DNA of 64,000 bases from Saprospirales bacterium (lineage in GTDB: Bacteria; Bacteroidota; Bacteroidia; Chitinophagales; Saprospiraceae). Shown one piece after another: positions 1-8,735 of this stretch. The position numbers and the translations under genes were made by a program. The notes under the pieces are model-generated. The model did no database searches, was not told the DNA's origin, and saw nothing but the letters and a program-made list of their open reading frames with translations. Position 1 is the first letter of the stretch. Each line of letters opens with the position of its first letter. The DNA lies in assembly GCA_007695035.1 (NCBI GenBank), contig REEO01000037.1:1-64000 (forward strand), written 5' to 3'.

Positions 1-333
1 ATTGACAGGAGCTTTACCCTTAACCTTGGTGGTGAAGGAGAAGCAGCTACAAGGCCAATTGTGTTGAATATTTATCTCAGATCCGAGAATGTACTCAATA
101 CCAGAAATATTCTTGGTGTATATTCTTTCACAGGTTCTGCAGAGGATTCAGGATGGCTTAATTCCAGTTTTGGCAGAGACAACATAAGAAACTTAAAGGA
201 TAGTAGAGGAGGTGTGGTTCCCGCAGGCGAAGAGGAACTGGCATTCATCGATCAATACAGAGCCAGATTGTTGGCACCCGGATTTTTTGCATTACCGAGA
301 AGAGTATATCTCGGAGCAGTTATCGAATTTTAA
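1..333 (+). CDS. C-terminal end of an outer-membrane beta-barrel protein, probably a TonB-dependent receptor (partial)
   Basis: The reading frame is open from the first base to a TAA at 331-333, so only the last 110 residues are present and the start lies outside the window. The segment has alternating hydrophobic strands typical of barrel ends (FTLNLGGEG, VLNIYLRSENVLNT) and finishes in YLGAVIEF, with the terminal phenylalanine used as an outer-membrane assembly signal. The N-T-R-N stretch after a strand resembles the last strands of TonB-dependent receptors of Bacteroidota. The receptor identity is inference because plug and carboxypeptidase-like domains are not visible. The next gene starts 28 nt downstream on the same strand, suggesting one transcript with the secreted protein and the PorV-like protein. 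Confidence 0.7.
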   Translation: MDRSFTLNLGGEGEAATRPIVLNIYLRSENVLNTRNILGVYSFTGSAEDSGWLNSSFGRDNIRNLKDSRGGVVPAGEEELAFIDQYRARLLAPGFFALPRRVYLGAVIEF

Positions 334-361
334 TTGAACCATTATTTACAATACATTTACC

Positions 362-3300
362 ATGAAGAAAATATTATTGACCCTAGTAGTATTGAGTTTG
401 GGATCGATAACATCCCTTGAGGCTTATATACCACCGGAACTGGAAGGCGAGCGGCAGAGGCAAATGCAACAAGCCGCTGAACTCCGCGGTGATTGTGCAC
501 AGGCGACCGCCCAAATTGACCTTAACATAAACAATGTAAGAGCCCGGTTGATGACGGGTGGTGATATGTGGTGGAACCTGTCTGAGGCTCGCTATGTGGT
601 ACCCAATGTCCTGCCTCCACAGCCTGAGGTGTCTTCTATCTTTGCCGGTGCAGTATGGGTAGGAGGTATCGATGAAGAGGGCAACCTTAAAATCGCAGCT
701 CAAAGTTACCGTAGCTCCCAGAATAATGACTGGTGGCCCGGTCCCCTTAGACCGGAAGATGGTACCACCAGTGCCGAGAGGTGTCGGGATTGGGACCGTT
801 TTTTCAAAGTTACCAGAGAAGATATTGATGAGCATAAACGCAATATTGAGATCTTTATAGAACAACAGGGCGTGAATATTCCCCCGGAATTGATTCCGGA
901 CAATATAAAATACTGGCCGGCTCTCGGAAATCCATTTTTCAATGAGCGCTTCGATTTTGAGCTCCCATTCAATGATCAGGGACTTGGAAATTACTTCGAT
1001 TTTGAAGGTAATTTTGTTTACGATCCTAGCCAGGGGGATTATCCGAGAATTGACATACGAGGTTGTGAACCGGGGTTCGATACCCGTGACCCGGACGAGA
1101 TGTTCTTCTGGATTTATAACGATGCAGGTGGTACCAAAACCAGAACAAATACAGATCCTGTTCGTATGGAAGTCCAGGTACAGGCATTTGCATACTCCAC
1201 CCAGGATGAAATTAACAACATGACCTTTTACAGGCATAAATTGATCAACCGTTCAAGAGTTGTAATTGACAGTATGTTTTTCGCGATGTGGATTGACCCT
1301 GATTTAGGGTGTCCCTTTGATGATTATATCGGATCTGATACAGCGCTTGATTTGATGTATGTGTACAATGAAGATGCCATAGATGGGAGTGTACCCAATT
1401 CTTGCGAGTGCCCATCAGGAGGTGGACCAATTCCAACCTATTGTAGAAATATCCCCGCACTTGGTGCTGATTATTTCCGCGGACCACTTGATGAGTTTGG
1501 GGAAGAAATTGGCTTGTCTTCCTTCGTTTATTATAACAACCCAGGTGGTTTTGATGGTCCTTCTGCCATGACAGATCCTCAATCAGGACCTGAGTTTTAC
1601 AATTACCTAACCGGCTCGTGGAGGGATGGTAGGCCATTTACTGCCGGGGGGTCCGGTTATAGAGGGACTGGTGGTACACCAATAAAATACGCATTCCCTG
1701 ATCCACCGGATGATACCGAAGGATGGTCAATGTGTACTGCCGGGCTTCAGCAGGCGGATAGGAGGACACTGCAGGCTTCCGGTCCCTTCCGCCTCATACC
1801 TGGTGCGATCAATGAGTTGATAATTGGGGTTGTTTGGGTTCCGGACATCCCACATCCATGTCCTGATCTTACACGTCTTTTCAATGCCGATAGAACTGCA
1901 CAGGCACTGTTTGACAATTGCTTCGACTTCCCTGATGGTCCTGATGCACCGGATATGTTCCCAATTGAGTTGGACAGGGAGATTATTTTTGCTCTTACAA
2001 ATGACACCCTGACTTCCAACAATGCATTTTTGCAGTATGAAGAAAAAGGTCTTAGAATTCCCGATGGAGAACCTGATTCCATGTATGTTTTTGAAGGATA
2101 CCAGGTGTTTCAATTGCGCGATGGAACAGTGGAAGCCATTCGCGAAAGTTTTGAAGATCCGTCCAGAGCCAGATTGGTTTTTCAGGCCGATGTGAGAAAT
2201 GAAATATCGACGCTTTACAATTGGGAGCCTGTTGATGACCCCAATAGCGGCCAATCGATTTTGGTTCCGAAGCAAATGGTGAGGGGAAACAATGAGGGTG
2301 TTCGACATAGCTTTAGAGTAACTGAAGATTTATTTGCGGATGGCGACCGGGATTTAGTTAATCACAAAAAGTACTATTTTGCTGCCGTTGCCTACGGATT
2401 TAATAACTACGACTCCCTTGATTTCACTACGGGAGTTGGCCAGGAGCAAACCTATCTGGAAGGTGGTGGAAATGTCCGGGTCTATACGGTAACTCCCAGA
2501 CCTACGGTTTACAAAAACCTGAATGCTGATTACGGTGATGGAGTGCCGATTACGCGACTTGAGGGTAGTGGAACAGGTCGAAACTTCCTTCAGTTGGAAG
2601 AGGGCATTCGTGAGTCTATTGTTGAAGGAACATTTGATGGAGAATTGCGCTATGCTCCCGGCGGTGGGCCAATTGATATAGCCATTTACAATCCACTCGA
2701 TGTGGTAGATGGTCAATACGAATTAAGGTTCTTTGACGATGAACCCGACACCGATGAGCTTGCAGCCGGTGCACGATGGGAAGTTGTCCACCTCGGCACC
2801 GGCCAAAGGGCACGCTCTGAGTCTTCAATAGATATACTGAATGAAAACCTGGTCGGTAAATTTGGTTTCTCAGTTACCATTGGTCAGGAACTACTCCCGG
2901 GTCAGGATCCGTTTGGTTTGCCCGACAATGGTTTCCTGGGCGGCCAAATTGTCTATGATGATCCATTTGCCGCTCAATGGTTGGACTTTGTGCCCGATGC
3001 TGTTTCTCCGCCGGATGGTACGCCTGATATTCTTGATTATCTAAAGACAGGTCCAGATTCAGATGATTTTGAATTGGACCCGAATAGATCCTTTGTTAAT
3101 AATAATGAGTCCGGGTTTTACCCGTATTGCATGTTTGATTACAGGCCTAGCAACCTACCTATGATAACCGCCGCATGGGTTAATAGTCAAAATATTGGAG
3201 CATGTGTAGGTGCAACTGGTGGAATCAGCAGAGTTAACAATGTGGATATTGTATTTACTTCAGATAGAAGTAAGTGGAGTCGTGTCATGGTGGTTGAAGC

Positions 3301-4342
3301 TGCCAGTCCCGAATACGATGCAACCGGACTTAATTGGAGAGGTCGTTCTATGTTTGATCTGCTTGACAGACCGGCCGCCTCCATTGAAGCAGGTCCCGAT
3401 GGACTCCCAATGGATGATCCCGATGCAGACCGCGGTTTAGCGTGGTTCCCCGGTTACGTTGTTGATGTGGAAACCGGCACAAGACTCAACCTGTTTTTTG
3501 CAGAAAACACAATTTATAGCCCTGATAACCCGAATGGAATTGTAGCGGATCTCGATTCGAGCTTTCTGATAGGTGATGATCGCATCTGGAATCCATCTAT
3601 TGACTTTACTATCGGTGAATTGCCCGGCTTTGCAGATTTGATAGTGGGTGGCCAGCATTTTGTTTACATTACCAATCAGGAGTATGACGGTTGCCAGGAA
3701 TTGAGGGACATACTTGCAGGTCCTCTACCCAATGCAATTAAAAAGCCTCAGGTATTACAGAGAATAACCTGGGCGGGTATGCCCCTTGCTTCCGGATTGC
3801 TGTCTTATGAAGAGGGTTTGATCCCAAATGATGCAATCGTTCAACTTAGGGTAACCAAACCCTATGAGGTTGGTGAGCGCGAAGAAGGTGGCGATAAGGC
3901 GTACAATAGGTACTTCTTTGAAATTGAAGGAATGGAAGCCGACAACCTGTTGGAAGAGGAGTTTGATAATGCGCTGGATCAGATTAAAGTCGTTCCAAAT
4001 CCGTATTACGCTTTTTCTGCATACGAAGAGACCCAGTTTGACAACAGGGTTAAAATCACAAATCTGCCTGACAGGGCTACCGTGACGATTTATACCCTTG
4101 ACGGTAAATTTATTAGAAGATATGAGCGAAATGTCAGCAGGGGAGGTGATCCTGACCTGACCAGCCAACCTCCCACCAAGGGGAGACTTCCGAGTTCCGG
4201 TTTAGATTGGGACTTGAGGAATCACAGAGGTGTTCCCATTGCGAGTGGGGTTTATTTGATACACGTCGAAGCACCCGGATTGGGTGAAAGGGTACTCAAG
4301 TGGTTTGGTGTTGCCAGACAATTTGACCCGTCCGGCTTGTAA
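362..4342 (+). CDS. Large secreted protein with T9SS-like C-terminal sorting domain
   Basis: A 1326-residue protein of unknown function. Residues 1-21 form a Sec signal peptide (MKKILLTLVV...SLEA). The mature N-terminus has a conserved-looking block with NNVRARLMTGGDMWWN and then FAGAVWVGGIDEEGNL, a pattern I associate with large surface proteins of Bacteroidota. The middle is rich in Asp, Gly, Pro and aromatic residues with no recognised catalytic motif. The last ~110 residues resemble a type A T9SS sorting domain: VVPNPYY, then VTIYTLDGKFIRRYE, then GVPIASGVYLIHVEAPG and a final KWFGVARQF strand. Export across the outer membrane by T9SS is therefore likely. It sits between a barrel protein and a PorV/PorQ-family protein on the same strand, consistent with an outer-membrane or surface complex; that link is inference. 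Confidence 0.85.
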   Translation: MKKILLTLVVLSLGSITSLEAYIPPELEGERQRQMQQAAELRGDCAQATAQIDLNINNVRARLMTGGDMWWNLSEARYVVPNVLPPQPEVSSIFAGAVWVGGIDEEGNLKIAAQSYRSSQNNDWWPGPLRPEDGTTSAERCRDWDRFFKVTREDIDEHKRNIEIFIEQQGVNIPPELIPDNIKYWPALGNPFFNERFDFELPFNDQGLGNYFDFEGNFVYDPSQGDYPRIDIRGCEPGFDTRDPDEMFFWIYNDAGGTKTRTNTDPVRMEVQVQAFAYSTQDEINNMTFYRHKLINRSRVVIDSMFFAMWIDPDLGCPFDDYIGSDTALDLMYVYNEDAIDGSVPNSCECPSGGGPIPTYCRNIPALGADYFRGPLDEFGEEIGLSSFVYYNNPGGFDGPSAMTDPQSGPEFYNYLTGSWRDGRPFTAGGSGYRGTGGTPIKYAFPDPPDDTEGWSMCTAGLQQADRRTLQASGPFRLIPGAINELIIGVVWVPDIPHPCPDLTRLFNADRTAQALFDNCFDFPDGPDAPDMFPIELDREIIFALTNDTLTSNNAFLQYEEKGLRIPDGEPDSMYVFEGYQVFQLRDGTVEAIRESFEDPSRARLVFQADVRNEISTLYNWEPVDDPNSGQSILVPKQMVRGNNEGVRHSFRVTEDLFADGDRDLVNHKKYYFAAVAYGFNNYDSLDFTTGVGQEQTYLEGGGNVRVYTVTPRPTVYKNLNADYGDGVPITRLEGSGTGRNFLQLEEGIRESIVEGTFDGELRYAPGGGPIDIAIYNPLDVVDGQYELRFFDDEPDTDELAAGARWEVVHLGTGQRARSESSIDILNENLVGKFGFSVTIGQELLPGQDPFGLPDNGFLGGQIVYDDPFAAQWLDFVPDAVSPPDGTPDILDYLKTGPDSDDFELDPNRSFVNNNESGFYPYCMFDYRPSNLPMITAAWVNSQNIGACVGATGGISRVNNVDIVFTSDRSKWSRVMVVEAASPEYDATGLNWRGRSMFDLLDRPAASIEAGPDGLPMDDPDADRGLAWFPGYVVDVETGTRLNLFFAENTIYSPDNPNGIVADLDSSFLIGDDRIWNPSIDFTIGELPGFADLIVGGQHFVYITNQEYDGCQELRDILAGPLPNAIKKPQVLQRITWAGMPLASGLLSYEEGLIPNDAIVQLRVTKPYEVGEREEGGDKAYNRYFFEIEGMEADNLLEEEFDNALDQIKVVPNPYYAFSAYEETQFDNRVKITNLPDRATVTIYTLDGKFIRRYERNVSRGGDPDLTSQPPTKGRLPSSGLDWDLRNHRGVPIASGVYLIHVEAPGLGERVLKWFGVARQFDPSGL

Positions 4343-4362
4343 AAAATGCGGAAAGAAATAAT

Positions 4363-4391
4363 TCCGGCCGACTTGAATCGGGTCGGCCGGA
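4363..4391 (+). promoter_or_regulatory. Strong GC-rich hairpin in the spacer before the PorV-like gene
   Basis: Perfect 10-bp inverted repeat TCCGGCCGAC (4363-4372) / GTCGGCCGGA (4382-4391) with a 9-nt loop, between the stop at 4342 and the ATG at 4421. No U-tract follows (CATTTCC), so a simple intrinsic terminator is unlikely. It may act as an mRNA-stabilising or attenuating element that sets a different level for the downstream gene. Confidence 0.6.
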
Positions 4392-4420
4392 CATTTCCAA
4401 ACTTTTAATACTCAAATTGA

Positions 4421-5485
4421 ATGAAAAAACTTATACAATCTTTATTTTATACCTCTATCATTCTAATGTTTAGCGGAGTCACCTTGTTTGCAGGTAACCC
4501 GGATCGACAGGGTGAAGCAGGTGCAACTGAATTGCTAATGAATCCCTGGGCTCGTTCTGCTGGGCTTCACAGTATGACTGCCTCCATGGTTGGTGGTGTA
4601 GAGGCGATGAGAATTAATCCTGCAGGGATTGGACGTATTCCTGGCTCTCAGGCTATGTTTGGTCACGCCAGCTATTTACATCCTGCAGATATTAACATGA
4701 ATGCACTGGGATTGTCTCTCCAAATGGGGGACCAGGGAGCACTTGGAATATCCCTTATGACGGTGGATTTCGGTGATCTTGATGTGACGACAACCAACCA
4801 ACCGGAGGGTACCGGTGCGACTTTTTCACCTACTTACTTCAATATTGGACTGGGTTACTCTCACATGTTTGATAATAATATTTCAGTTGGATTTCTTGTC
4901 AGAGGGGTTAACCAGTCCATTACAGATGTTTCAGCCTTTGGTATAGGATTTGACGCCGGTATTCAATATGTAACCGGACCTCAGGACAACTTTAAGTTTG
5001 GCATTGCGCTTAGGAATGTGGGATCTCCTATGCAGTTTAGGGGAGAGGGGCTAAGTTTTCGTGCCCCCAATCCCGAAGACGATTTTAGTTTTGAGCTTAG
5101 ATTCAACCAGCGCTCTGCGACTTATGAACTTCCCTCCTTGCTTCACATTGGAGTGAGCTACGACCTGCTTTTGGGTTTTGGAGATCGACATCGCATCACG
5201 CCTGTAGCAAACTTTACGGCGCACTCTTTCTCAAGAGATGATCTTGGCGCAGGAATTGAATATTCTTTTGCAGAAATGATTATGATCAGAGGAGGTTATA
5301 AGTATGAAATGGGTGCCGGGTCTGCGCTTGAGGATAAAGGTGTTTACACCGGTATTGCTGCAGGTGTCTCATTTTTGCTCAATTGGGGTGAGGATGAAAG
5401 CACCGGACTGGTCATTGACTACGCTTTTCGGGATTCCAATCCCTTTAACGGTACGCACAATATAAGCGTAGGTTTCAACTTCTGA
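4421..5485 (+). CDS. PorV/PorQ-family outer-membrane protein
   Basis: A 354-residue outer-membrane barrel. Residues 1-24 are a signal peptide ending near LFAG. The mature start (GEAGATELLMNPWARSAGLHSM...VEAMRINPAGIGRI) has the hallmark of the PorV/PorQ (UPF0164-like) family: an early A-T-E-L-L-(M/N)-P-x-A-R-S and an N-P-A-G motif. Regular amphipathic strands follow, ending in HNISVGFNF. In T9SS, PorV carries substrates from the translocon to the attachment complex; many Bacteroidota encode several paralogues of unknown role, and I cannot say whether this one is PorV itself. It follows the large T9SS-type protein by 78 nt, which suggests it may serve that protein. Confidence 0.85.
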   Translation: MKKLIQSLFYTSIILMFSGVTLFAGNPDRQGEAGATELLMNPWARSAGLHSMTASMVGGVEAMRINPAGIGRIPGSQAMFGHASYLHPADINMNALGLSLQMGDQGALGISLMTVDFGDLDVTTTNQPEGTGATFSPTYFNIGLGYSHMFDNNISVGFLVRGVNQSITDVSAFGIGFDAGIQYVTGPQDNFKFGIALRNVGSPMQFRGEGLSFRAPNPEDDFSFELRFNQRSATYELPSLLHIGVSYDLLLGFGDRHRITPVANFTAHSFSRDDLGAGIEYSFAEMIMIRGGYKYEMGAGSALEDKGVYTGIAAGVSFLLNWGEDESTGLVIDYAFRDSNPFNGTHNISVGFNF

Positions 5486-5511
5486 CACAAAATACTTGTA
5501 AATCATAGATT

Positions 5512-5533
5512 CCCAAAGTTTTGTATCTTTGGG
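5512..5533 (+). promoter_or_regulatory. greA promoter -7 element embedded in a dyad
   Basis: TATCTTTG at 5524-5531 matches the Bacteroidota housekeeping -7 consensus TAnnTTTG. It overlaps a perfect 7-bp inverted repeat CCCAAAG (5512-5518) / CTTTGGG (5527-5533). No good -33 TTTG is visible at the usual distance. Predicted transcription start about 5535-5538. Confidence 0.6.
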
Positions 5534-5538
5534 CAACG

Positions 5539-5577
5539 GTTGAGAGTTCGAGGTTCTGCTTCGGGTTCTCAACTTTT
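5539..5577 (+). promoter_or_regulatory. Long hairpin plus U4 at the 5' end of the greA leader
   Basis: On RNA, 5539-5553 pairs with 5559-5573 over 15 consecutive pairs (G-U pairs included) around the loop UUCUG, and four U residues follow. It would lie within a few nucleotides of the predicted transcript start. It may be a terminator/attenuator or a 5'-protecting stem; about 60 nt separate it from the greA ATG. Confidence 0.55.
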
Positions 5578-5638
5578 CGTATATAGGGTAGTTACCTGTT
5601 GTCATAGATTTTAGTTTATAACAAAAAGTTTTCTCGAA

Positions 5639-6112
5639 ATGAAAAGTACTTATCTCACCCAGGAAGGATATGATAAACTACGCAGTGAACTCGACGAATT
5701 GAAAACCACCGAAAGGGGTAGAATCGCCAAAGCAATTGCTGAGGCCAGGGAGAAAGGTGATCTTTCTGAAAATGCTGAATACGATGCAGCAAAAGATGCG
5801 CAGGGTATGCTCGAGATGAAGATCAATGAAATGGAGAAAATTCTCATGAATGCCAAAATCCTAGATGAGACCCAAATCGATACATCTAAAGTAGTCCTGC
5901 TCACCAATGTCAAGATGAAAAACCGTAAATCCGGTAAAGTAGTCACCTACAAGATAGTCTCGGAATCTGAAGCTGACCTCAAAGCAGGTAAAATCTCCGT
6001 TACCTCCCCAATCGGTGAAGGCATACTGGGGAAGAAAAAAGGGGAAGTTGCTGAAGTGAAAACTCCCGCCGGCGTGATTGAGTTTGAAATACTCGACATC
6101 TCCATCGACTAA
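5639..6112 (+). CDS. greA: Transcription elongation factor GreA
   Basis: A 157-residue protein, the normal length for GreA. It rescues backtracked RNA polymerase by stimulating cleavage of the nascent transcript. The N-terminal coiled coil (about residues 1-75) carries the tip motif GDLSENAEY with acidic residues Asp41 and Glu44 at the same positions as in E. coli GreA; the C-terminal FKBP-like domain includes SPIGEGILGKKKGEV. It has its own promoter with a leader hairpin. The HIT gene follows 21 nt after its stop and is probably cotranscribed. Confidence 0.97.
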   Translation: MKSTYLTQEGYDKLRSELDELKTTERGRIAKAIAEAREKGDLSENAEYDAAKDAQGMLEMKINEMEKILMNAKILDETQIDTSKVVLLTNVKMKNRKSGKVVTYKIVSESEADLKAGKISVTSPIGEGILGKKKGEVAEVKTPAGVIEFEILDISID

Positions 6113-6133
6113 TCATTATAAACCTTTCTTACT

Positions 6134-6529
6134 ATGGCTACCATTTTCACAAAAATTATAGAAGGTGATATCCCGGCCTACAAAATTGCTGAAGATGATA
6201 GACACCTCGCTTTCCTCGATATCAGGCCGCTGGCCCCCGGACATACTCTCGTAATTCCAAAGAAGGAAACAGATTATATCCTGGATTTAACAGATAAAGA
6301 ACTCAGCGAATTGATGTTGTTTTCTAAAAGGATAGGGCGGGCAATTGAGTCTGTTGTGGATTGTGAGCGCATTGGTATTTCTGTTGTTGGCCTGGAAGTG
6401 CCGCATGTACACATTCACCTGATTCCAATTAATGAAGTCAATGACATGAACTTTGCCAAGGGGCCTGTTACCCTCTCAGAACCTCAAATGCGAAAGTTGG
6501 CTGATGATGTAGCCGCAGCGTTTAAGTAA
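6134..6529 (+). CDS. HIT family nucleotide hydrolase
   Basis: A 131-residue cytoplasmic protein of the histidine-triad family, closest to the HinT-like/purine nucleoside phosphoramidase branch. The start MATIFTKIIEGDIPAYKI, the central DIRPLAPGHTLVIPK block and the triad HVHIHLIP (His91, His93, His95) are all present. HIT enzymes hydrolyse AMP-linked substrates through a histidyl-AMP intermediate; the physiological substrate is unknown. It is probably cotranscribed with greA and converges on the barrel/sigma operon on the other strand. Confidence 0.93.
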   Translation: MATIFTKIIEGDIPAYKIAEDDRHLAFLDIRPLAPGHTLVIPKKETDYILDLTDKELSELMLFSKRIGRAIESVVDCERIGISVVGLEVPHVHIHLIPINEVNDMNFAKGPVTLSEPQMRKLADDVAAAFK

Positions 6530-6662
6530 TGATTTCTGCTGTCCTGATAGGAACTAATATTTATATAACATACCCTCATAGTTCCAGCGAAACAAATCCA
6601 GGATCAGATTTTTAAAAGATCCTAAGGAAACAGCTGCCTTTCAATTTTTCAGAATCGGCCTA

Positions 6663-8150
6663 TCAACGTCGGATCTGATGTCTTACGCCCATTTGCAGGG
6701 TTATGGTATTGATGTGATCGTTATTGGGCCCCAGTTTTTGCTCCAAAAAGTTATACTGGTAACTACCCTGGGCAAATATTCTCCAATCCGGGCTTAATCG
6801 AAAATCTACCCCCAGACCTCCATTGGCACTCAGGTAGCTGTTTTCGCTAAATTTTCCACCCTCAAACAACCCATCTGTAAACCTTTTCTCATCCAACTTG
6901 GCCTCTTGCGAATAATTGATATTGGCGTCAGAAGGAATGGGAGCCGATAAGGACAGGATGTACTCTTCGCGCTGATAATTCGCATTTGTGGCCAGATTGA
7001 GACCAATACCCATTTTCATATAGGGAATCCACCGCCCCTTTGTCGATAGATCGTATCTGAGGGTTAGGGGGATGCTCAGGGTATTCAATTCGATACTTTT
7101 CAAGCTTACCGCGTTGGCCATATCGTTTCCAATGCGGAAAACCTCGAGGATTTCTCTGGGATTGTATTGTTTCATGGAGTAAACCAAACCTAATTCGATT
7201 GCCCAACCATTGCGCATAAGGCCAATTCCCAGACCTCCTCCCATACCAAATTTGGTTTGCTCATAGCCGGCTTTCTGATAAATCTCATCATAAGGGGTGT
7301 GGATAGTGTTGATATCAGCTACCAGAAAAGTGCTCAAAAACCAATTGAGCCCCTCTCCACTTCTATTGGAAATATAATTGTCCCCGATTGGATGATTACG
7401 CAAATCTTCGAAAGTTCTTTCTTCCACCCCAAGTGATGGTTTAATAGCGGCTAAAGGAAATACAGGTGGTTGGAATTTATCTAAAGTGAAGGGCTGAACT
7501 TCTCCGGTAGGCATTTTCGAAGAGTAAAATGATTGAGCTAAGGAATAATCCCTACTTCTATGGTGTAATTGCTCAATAAATCTCACCTCCAGAAGTGCAA
7601 CCGCATCGGACCGCTGTAGGGTAGTTGGTGATTCTAAATTGCTACTGGATCTCTCAAACGCAATGTTACCCGGTTTAACGGATGATTTGGTTGAAGACCG
7701 GATGTCGCTTTTTTCATTAGACGATTGAGACATAGTCACCGGCGCAAATCTGTCACTTTGTGGCTTAGGATTATTCCCATCTAAATAGCGAACGGCATTA
7801 GCTGAGGTATGATCAAAATCTCGCAGGATTTGCCAGTTGTTAGCGGGCAGAATAAGGGCAAGAGCGAGCGTGAGTATAAAAGCTTCCGAAATTTTGTTGT
7901 ACAAAAAATCCACCTTGAGCAATTTAAACAGACTGGACTTGTACAAATACTCCATCCAGTGCGCCGGATTATAAGCCGGTTTCTGACTGGTTAATTTCTC
8001 CTTGACGATTTGGTCAAAATTGTCATCGGCAATTTCCGTTTCAACCAACTTGTCCTCAAAACTTTTCCAATCATGAGGAGGGACATGGCGGTGGCCTTCC
8101 ATCTTTTCGAAAGATTCTCTAATCCACTTGTCAAAGTCCCACTTCTCCAT
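6663..8150 (-). CDS. Membrane-anchored protein with C-terminal outer-membrane-type beta-barrel, partner of the ECF sigma factor
   Basis: 495 residues. Residues ~1-75 are soluble and charged, with two similar segments (FDKWIRESFEK...PPHDWKSFEDKL and FDQIVKEKLTS...NPAHWMEYLYK). Residues ~88-105 (EAFILTLALALILPANNW) form one hydrophobic segment. A Ser/Asn-rich linker runs to about residue 255, and the rest looks like a porin-type barrel of alternating strands (GMGGGLGIGLMRNGWAIELGLVYSM, YLSANGGLGVDFRLS, ITLQMGVRHQIRR). There is no Sec signal at the N-terminus. The gene starts immediately after the sigma factor stop (no gap), so translation is coupled. By position the N-terminal part could be an anti-sigma domain; this is inference. 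Confidence 0.75.
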   Translation of the reverse strand: MEKWDFDKWIRESFEKMEGHRHVPPHDWKSFEDKLVETEIADDNFDQIVKEKLTSQKPAYNPAHWMEYLYKSSLFKLLKVDFLYNKISEAFILTLALALILPANNWQILRDFDHTSANAVRYLDGNNPKPQSDRFAPVTMSQSSNEKSDIRSSTKSSVKPGNIAFERSSSNLESPTTLQRSDAVALLEVRFIEQLHHRSRDYSLAQSFYSSKMPTGEVQPFTLDKFQPPVFPLAAIKPSLGVEERTFEDLRNHPIGDNYISNRSGEGLNWFLSTFLVADINTIHTPYDEIYQKAGYEQTKFGMGGGLGIGLMRNGWAIELGLVYSMKQYNPREILEVFRIGNDMANAVSLKSIELNTLSIPLTLRYDLSTKGRWIPYMKMGIGLNLATNANYQREEYILSLSAPIPSDANINYSQEAKLDEKRFTDGLFEGGKFSENSYLSANGGLGVDFRLSPDWRIFAQGSYQYNFLEQKLGPNNDHINTITLQMGVRHQIRR

Positions 8151-8735
8151 TTATTTCATATCTTTTTTCAACTCTATAATATTCCTCAATTTTGACCTGG
8201 CTTTTACCAGATTGGAGCGAGATGTGCTCTCATTGATATTCAATACATCTGCTATTTCACGATGCGAATACCCCTCGATCACATATAGGTTGAATACCAT
8301 TCTGTAAGCCGGACTGAGGCTTTGAATGGCCTGAAGGATTTCCTTTTCACCCATCTTTGCGATAGCTCCATCTGATGCAGCACTGAGATGGTGTGCGGTT
8401 TCAATATCCTCGGTCCATCTTCGCTTTTCCCTTCGGTAATAATCGATGGAAGTATTTATCATTATCCTCCTCATCCAGGATTCAAAGGATGTGCCAACCT
8501 TGTACTTTGATATGTTCCTGAATACTTTGATGAAGCCATCGTGGAGAATGTCGAGTGCATCCTGGTTGTTGCTGGCATACCTAAGGCAAACCAACAACAA
8601 ATCAGAGTACATTTCTTCATAAACTGCCTTTTGTGCCCACTTTTCACGGTTTATCAGGGCAGTGATAAACTCCTCTTCACTCAGTCCCAGTTGAATAGAA
8701 ATGCCCATAACGCTGTTTTTATGGATTGTTTCCAT
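8151..8735 (-). CDS. ECF-type RNA polymerase sigma factor
   Basis: 194 residues, usual for the extracytoplasmic-function class. Region 2 spans about residues 35-105 (ALDILHDGFIKVFRNI...GTSFESWMRRIMINTSIDYYRR) and region 4 about 135-185 (LSPAYRMVFNLYVIEGYSHREIADVLNINESTSRSNLVKARSKLR), with the helix-turn-helix in EIADVLNINESTSRS. An alternative start is the Met at residue 10. The stop codon abuts the ATG of the barrel protein, a common arrangement in Bacteroidota in which sigma factor and membrane partner are made together. No TAnnTTTG element was found upstream, which would fit autoregulation, but that is not shown. Confidence 0.93.
   Translation of the reverse strand: METIHKNSVMGISIQLGLSEEEFITALINREKWAQKAVYEEMYSDLLLVCLRYASNNQDALDILHDGFIKVFRNISKYKVGTSFESWMRRIMINTSIDYYRREKRRWTEDIETAHHLSAASDGAIAKMGEKEILQAIQSLSPAYRMVFNLYVIEGYSHREIADVLNINESTSRSNLVKARSKLRNIIELKKDMK

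Noticed and set aside
383-1237. 284-codon open frame antisense to the large T9SS protein
   Set aside because: The plus-strand protein has a signal peptide and a coherent domain layout; the antisense translation has no recognisable features.
6530-6662. Stem AGGATC/GATCCT between the HIT gene and the barrel protein gene as a terminator
   Set aside because: Only 6 bp with a 12-nt loop and no proper T-run on either strand.
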